Below are positions 61,783 to 64,000 of a stretch of DNA of 64,000 nt, in pieces. Made by a program: the position numbers and the translations under genes. Positions within the stretch are counted from its first letter, which is position 1, and each line of letters opens with the position of its first letter. The notes under the pieces are model-generated. The model had not been told where the DNA came from. It worked only from the letters and a program-made list of their open reading frames with translations, and ran no database searches. Source of the stretch: Actinomycetes bacterium (GTDB lineage Bacteria > Actinomycetota > Actinomycetes > Mycobacteriales > Mycobacteriaceae). The DNA is taken from NCBI GenBank assembly GCA_023418505.1, contig JAEZZR010000017.1, forward strand, positions 62,001-126,000. The letters run 5' to 3'.

Positions 61783-62970
61783 TTATCGGCGCTGTTCGGC
61801 TTCTAGCAGCTCTACGAAAGAGTACGTACCAGTCATAGGCTGGTCGTCATCCTCGCTTAAGTACAAGCGCTTCAAAGCAACCACAATCGACTCCGCGATA
61901 GCGTCTCGGTATTCCGGTGACGTAAGAATCTTGACGTCCTCAGGGTTCGTCAAATAACCCACAGACACCTCAACGGTAGGCATCCGCGTTAACCGCAACA
62001 GATCCCACGTACGGCCATGAGAGCGACAATCTACCAAAGGGGTACGGGCAACGATCTCGCGCTGGATTAGACCAGAAAGCTGCTCACCCACGATCGAGTT
62101 ACGGCCTGCTGCAGAACCAAAATAGAAAGTAGCAACGCCACTAGCGCGCTCGTTGGCGTAACGGTCTGCTTGAAGAGAGATCATCGCATCGGCACCAAAG
62201 GCATTAGCCAATTCAGCACGATCAAAAATGGAAGGATTGTCCGTTGGCTGGCGAGACAGAATCGTCTCTGCACCAACTGCAACTAGCCGGCCTTCAATAC
62301 GAGAGGCCAAATCCAATAGAATCTCGGCTTCAGAGATCGAACCAAAAGGCCCTTTGACCTCCATGCCCTTATCGTTGCCACCCAGACTCGGGTCAATCAC
62401 GATGCGCTTGCCAGCAATACGAGGGCCTGCGGCACGAAGGGCTTCAGTTTCGTGGAATCGTTGGGATGAACCACCGGTAACGCGTCGGCCTAAATAGCTT
62501 AAAGCGCGCAGAGTTTCCGAGCCACAGATACCGTCTGGCTCTAAGCCATAGTTGATCTGGTATTCGCGAACAGCTGCTTCGGTGCGCTCACCAAAATGAC
62601 AGTCAATACGCGCGTCGTGAAAGCCAAGTTCTTGCAGCGTCTCCTGAAGTTGGCCGACGTCTTCACCTACTTGAGGCGAAACAGGATCATAGGACAGCAC
62701 TCGGGCTCCGAGAGTATAGGTGGCTTCACGCAGTACTCGTAACGTGTGATCACGCACAACACCATCGGCCAAAATACGACGGGACTGCTGGAACGCTAAA
62801 AGTGCACTGCGTAATTCTTCGTCGAAAAGATCATCGTCGCCAGCCCACTGAGGCGATTCACCATGGTCTGTCTGACCTTCCCAATGCGACAAGTATCCCA
62901 GTCGCGCAAGCGTAGAACGCACCTCAGCCACCCGAGGGGAACGATCTCCTACCTGCAGGAATACCGGCAC
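61783..62970 (-). CDS. cwlM: CwlM-like pseudo-amidase, peptidoglycan-synthesis regulator
   Basis: A 395-residue protein with two N-terminal peptidoglycan-binding domains (about 5-65 and 90-155) and an amidase_3 fold (about 190-375). Zinc ligands are altered: the first motif reads DPSLGG where active amidases have DPGHGG, and SLQAD replaces SIHAD, so both His are missing, while the Glu in SEAEILL remains. No signal peptide is seen. The C-terminus TGTYSFVELLEAEQRR resembles the phosphorylated tail of mycobacterial CwlM, which activates MurA after PknB phosphorylation. Confidence 0.85.
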   Translation of the reverse strand: MPVFLQVGDRSPRVAEVRSTLARLGYLSHWEGQTDHGESPQWAGDDDLFDEELRSALLAFQQSRRILADGVVRDHTLRVLREATYTLGARVLSYDPVSPQVGEDVGQLQETLQELGFHDARIDCHFGERTEAAVREYQINYGLEPDGICGSETLRALSYLGRRVTGGSSQRFHETEALRAAGPRIAGKRIVIDPSLGGNDKGMEVKGPFGSISEAEILLDLASRIEGRLVAVGAETILSRQPTDNPSIFDRAELANAFGADAMISLQADRYANERASGVATFYFGSAAGRNSIVGEQLSGLIQREIVARTPLVDCRSHGRTWDLLRLTRMPTVEVSVGYLTNPEDVKILTSPEYRDAIAESIVVALKRLYLSEDDDQPMTGTYSFVELLEAEQRR

Positions 62971-63277
62971 AATATCTCCTTGATCCGAAGTTAGTAACTA
63001 ATAACGTTATCTAGTGATTCTCTATGCCAGACTAGCGCGAAGGCTGCTCTGGCGCTTTCACAGAGATTACCAGTCCAATCGGATGATTCTGCGTATCGCA
63101 ACTCTACTGTGGCTTGGAAGCAGCCATACTGTTACCGAATCGAGTGCACCGGATTCAGCGTAGAGAAAACCTCCCAGGAAATGCGATTTCCGAAATGCGA
63201 TTTCCGAAATGCGTTTTCCGGGAGGTTAAGAAGTGAAGGGAGGCTATGACCTCTGGTCGGCCAGGAAGCCTTCGAGG
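62971..63277. other. cwlM-trxA intergenic region
   Basis: About 300 bases without a gene. The cwlM promoter probably lies near 62990-63030 (minus strand). The right part holds the trxA terminator with three 14-bp repeats in its loop. The rest shows nothing clear. Confidence 0.6.
63168..63227 (-). terminator. trxBA terminator with 14-bp repeats in the loop
   Basis: AACCTCCC (63168-63175) pairs with GGGAGGTT (63220-63227); on the minus strand the stem is followed by TTCTCT. The loop holds three copies of AAATGCGATTTCCG (63179-63220, the last with one change). Confidence 0.75.
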
Positions 63278-63598
63278 CTATAGGTACGCTTCCAGCTTCT
63301 CTTTCAGCGCTGCCTTAGGCTGTACGCCGACGATTTCTTCTACCTTCTCACCCTTGTTGAAGATCAACACGGTAGGAATCGACATGATCTGGAACATGCC
63401 AGCCAGTGCACGCTCTTCGTCGACGTTGACCTTAGCGACTACTACCTGGTCGCCCATCTCGTCGGCCAGCTCTTCGATGATTGGGGTGAGCTTCTTGCAA
63501 GGGCCGCACCAGGTAGCCCAGAAATCCACTAGCACAGGCTTATCGGACTCGATGACCGTCGATTTGAATTGATCAGTGGTGAGGGTAATTGCGGACAT
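63278..63598 (-). CDS. trxA: Thioredoxin
   Basis: A 106-residue thioredoxin with the active site WCGPC and the conserved MSIPTVLIF (cis-Pro). It reduces protein disulfides and is recycled by TrxB. Start 63598 (MSAITLTTDQF) has AAGGAG upstream; the longer frame to 63697 has no support. It follows trxB by 28 bases. Confidence 0.97.
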   Translation of the reverse strand: MSAITLTTDQFKSTVIESDKPVLVDFWATWCGPCKKLTPIIEELADEMGDQVVVAKVNVDEERALAGMFQIMSIPTVLIFNKGEKVEEIVGVQPKAALKEKLEAYL

Positions 63599-63626
63599 TA
63601 ATGCTCCTTGTAAAAGTCGGGTTAAG

Positions 63627-64000
63627 TTACTTCGCGTCCAGGCTTGCCAGATAGTGCTCCGCGTCGATCGCAGCCTTAGAACCAGCGCCAGCTGCAATCA
63701 CCGCTTGCTGGTAGTGGCTATCGACGAGATCGCCCACTGCAAACACACCCGGAACGGAAGTTGCCGTGGATGGTTCCTTGACCACTACGTAGCCGGAAGC
63801 GTCGAGCTCAAGCTGATCGCGCACCAGTTCCGAACGTGGGTCATGCCCAATGGCAACGAACATCGCAGTGACGTCTAACTGGGACTTTTCGCCGGTTACG
63901 GTATCTTCGAGCTCCAGTGCACTAACTGACTTATCACCGAGAACCTGGGTTACTACCTTGTTGGTTTCGAACTTGATCTTGTCGTTGCTACGCGCACGCT
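63627..64000 (-). CDS. trxB: Thioredoxin reductase (5' end outside window)
   Basis: The C-terminal 120 or so residues of thioredoxin reductase: MFVAIGHDPRSELV and VPGVFAVGDLVDSHYQQAVIAAGAG are typical of the NADPH/FAD enzyme. The frame continues past the window end (upstream residues NDKIKFETNKVVTQVLGDK). trxB-trxA-cwlM-parB is a conserved order in this group. Confidence 0.93.
   Translation of the reverse strand, partial: RARSNDKIKFETNKVVTQVLGDKSVSALELEDTVTGEKSQLDVTAMFVAIGHDPRSELVRDQLELDASGYVVVKEPSTATSVPGVFAVGDLVDSHYQQAVIAAGAGSKAAIDAEHYLASLDAK

Noticed and set aside
63598..63697. Longer thioredoxin with a 33-residue N-terminus
   Set aside because: It would overlap trxB, is not hydrophobic like a signal peptide and lacks a ribosome binding site; MSAITLT has AAGGAG upstream.

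Overview
The window is a chromosomal segment of a Corynebacterium-type actinobacterium (Mycobacteriales). The main evidence is synteny around the replication origin: dnaA, dnaN, recF, DciA, gyrB, gyrA, a DUF3566 gene, tRNA-Ile and tRNA-Ala run leftward from about 55.6 kb, while rpmH, rnpA, yidD, yidC, rsmG, parA and parB run rightward. The fhaA-fhaB-pstP-rodA-pbpA-pknA-pknB operon with crgA and ppiA lies nearby, as in mycobacteria and corynebacteria. GTG starts, leaderless-looking starts and TANNNT-type -10 boxes also fit. Species cannot be named from the sequence alone.

Layout. 0-8 kb: lipid and redox metabolism (acyl-CoA oxidase-like enzyme, acyl-CoA synthetase, two coupled SDRs, 2,4-dienoyl-CoA reductase-like enzyme). 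8-12.6 kb: overlapping alpha/beta hydrolase, ogt and nitroreductase genes, a CDF metal exporter and a GT87 mannosyltransferase-like protein. 12.7-21.7 kb: membrane acyltransferase with SGNH domain, PLP homeostasis protein, Rieske lipoprotein, two MFS transporters, metB and an lldD operon. 21.9-25.2 kb: a six-gene Asp23/Gls24 envelope-stress cluster. 25.2-26.7 kb: a HEPN-motif Abi-family gene behind a highly structured leader, next to tRNA-Leu. 27-37.4 kb: the Ser/Thr kinase and cell-shape operon, pabA/trpG and crgA. 37.4-38.2 kb: a non-coding AT-rich stretch rich in DnaA boxes. 38.2-43 kb: ppiA, a Lys/Ala-rich membrane protein, and a GT87 gene split by an IS110-family element. 43-50 kb: tRNAs, gyrA, an RHH/Doc-like pair, a hydrolase and gyrB. 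50-56.2 kb: replication-initiation genes and the dnaA-side origin region. 56.2-64 kb: rpmH to parAB, a CwlM-like pseudo-amidase, trxA and trxB (cut by the window edge).

How it works together. The core encodes replication start (DnaA, DnaN, DciA, gyrase), origin segregation (ParAB with four parS sites), membrane insertion (YidC, YidD) and growth/division control: PknA/PknB, PstP, FhaA/FhaB, RodA, PbpA, CrgA and the CwlM-like protein are all present.

Most interesting observations: (1) the IS110 element carries a recognisable bridge-RNA region whose two donor-loop guides match the element's own right and left ends; (2) the Abi gene has its own promoter and a leader with stacked hairpins, and a 6-nt leader segment can pair either with an upstream copy of the start region or with the start codon itself; (3) a dense DnaA-box cluster lies about 16-18 kb from dnaA; (4) parS sites are built into coding sequence, including the YidD N-terminus; (5) an RHH gene with direct-repeat operator precedes a Doc-like protein lacking the Fic motif.
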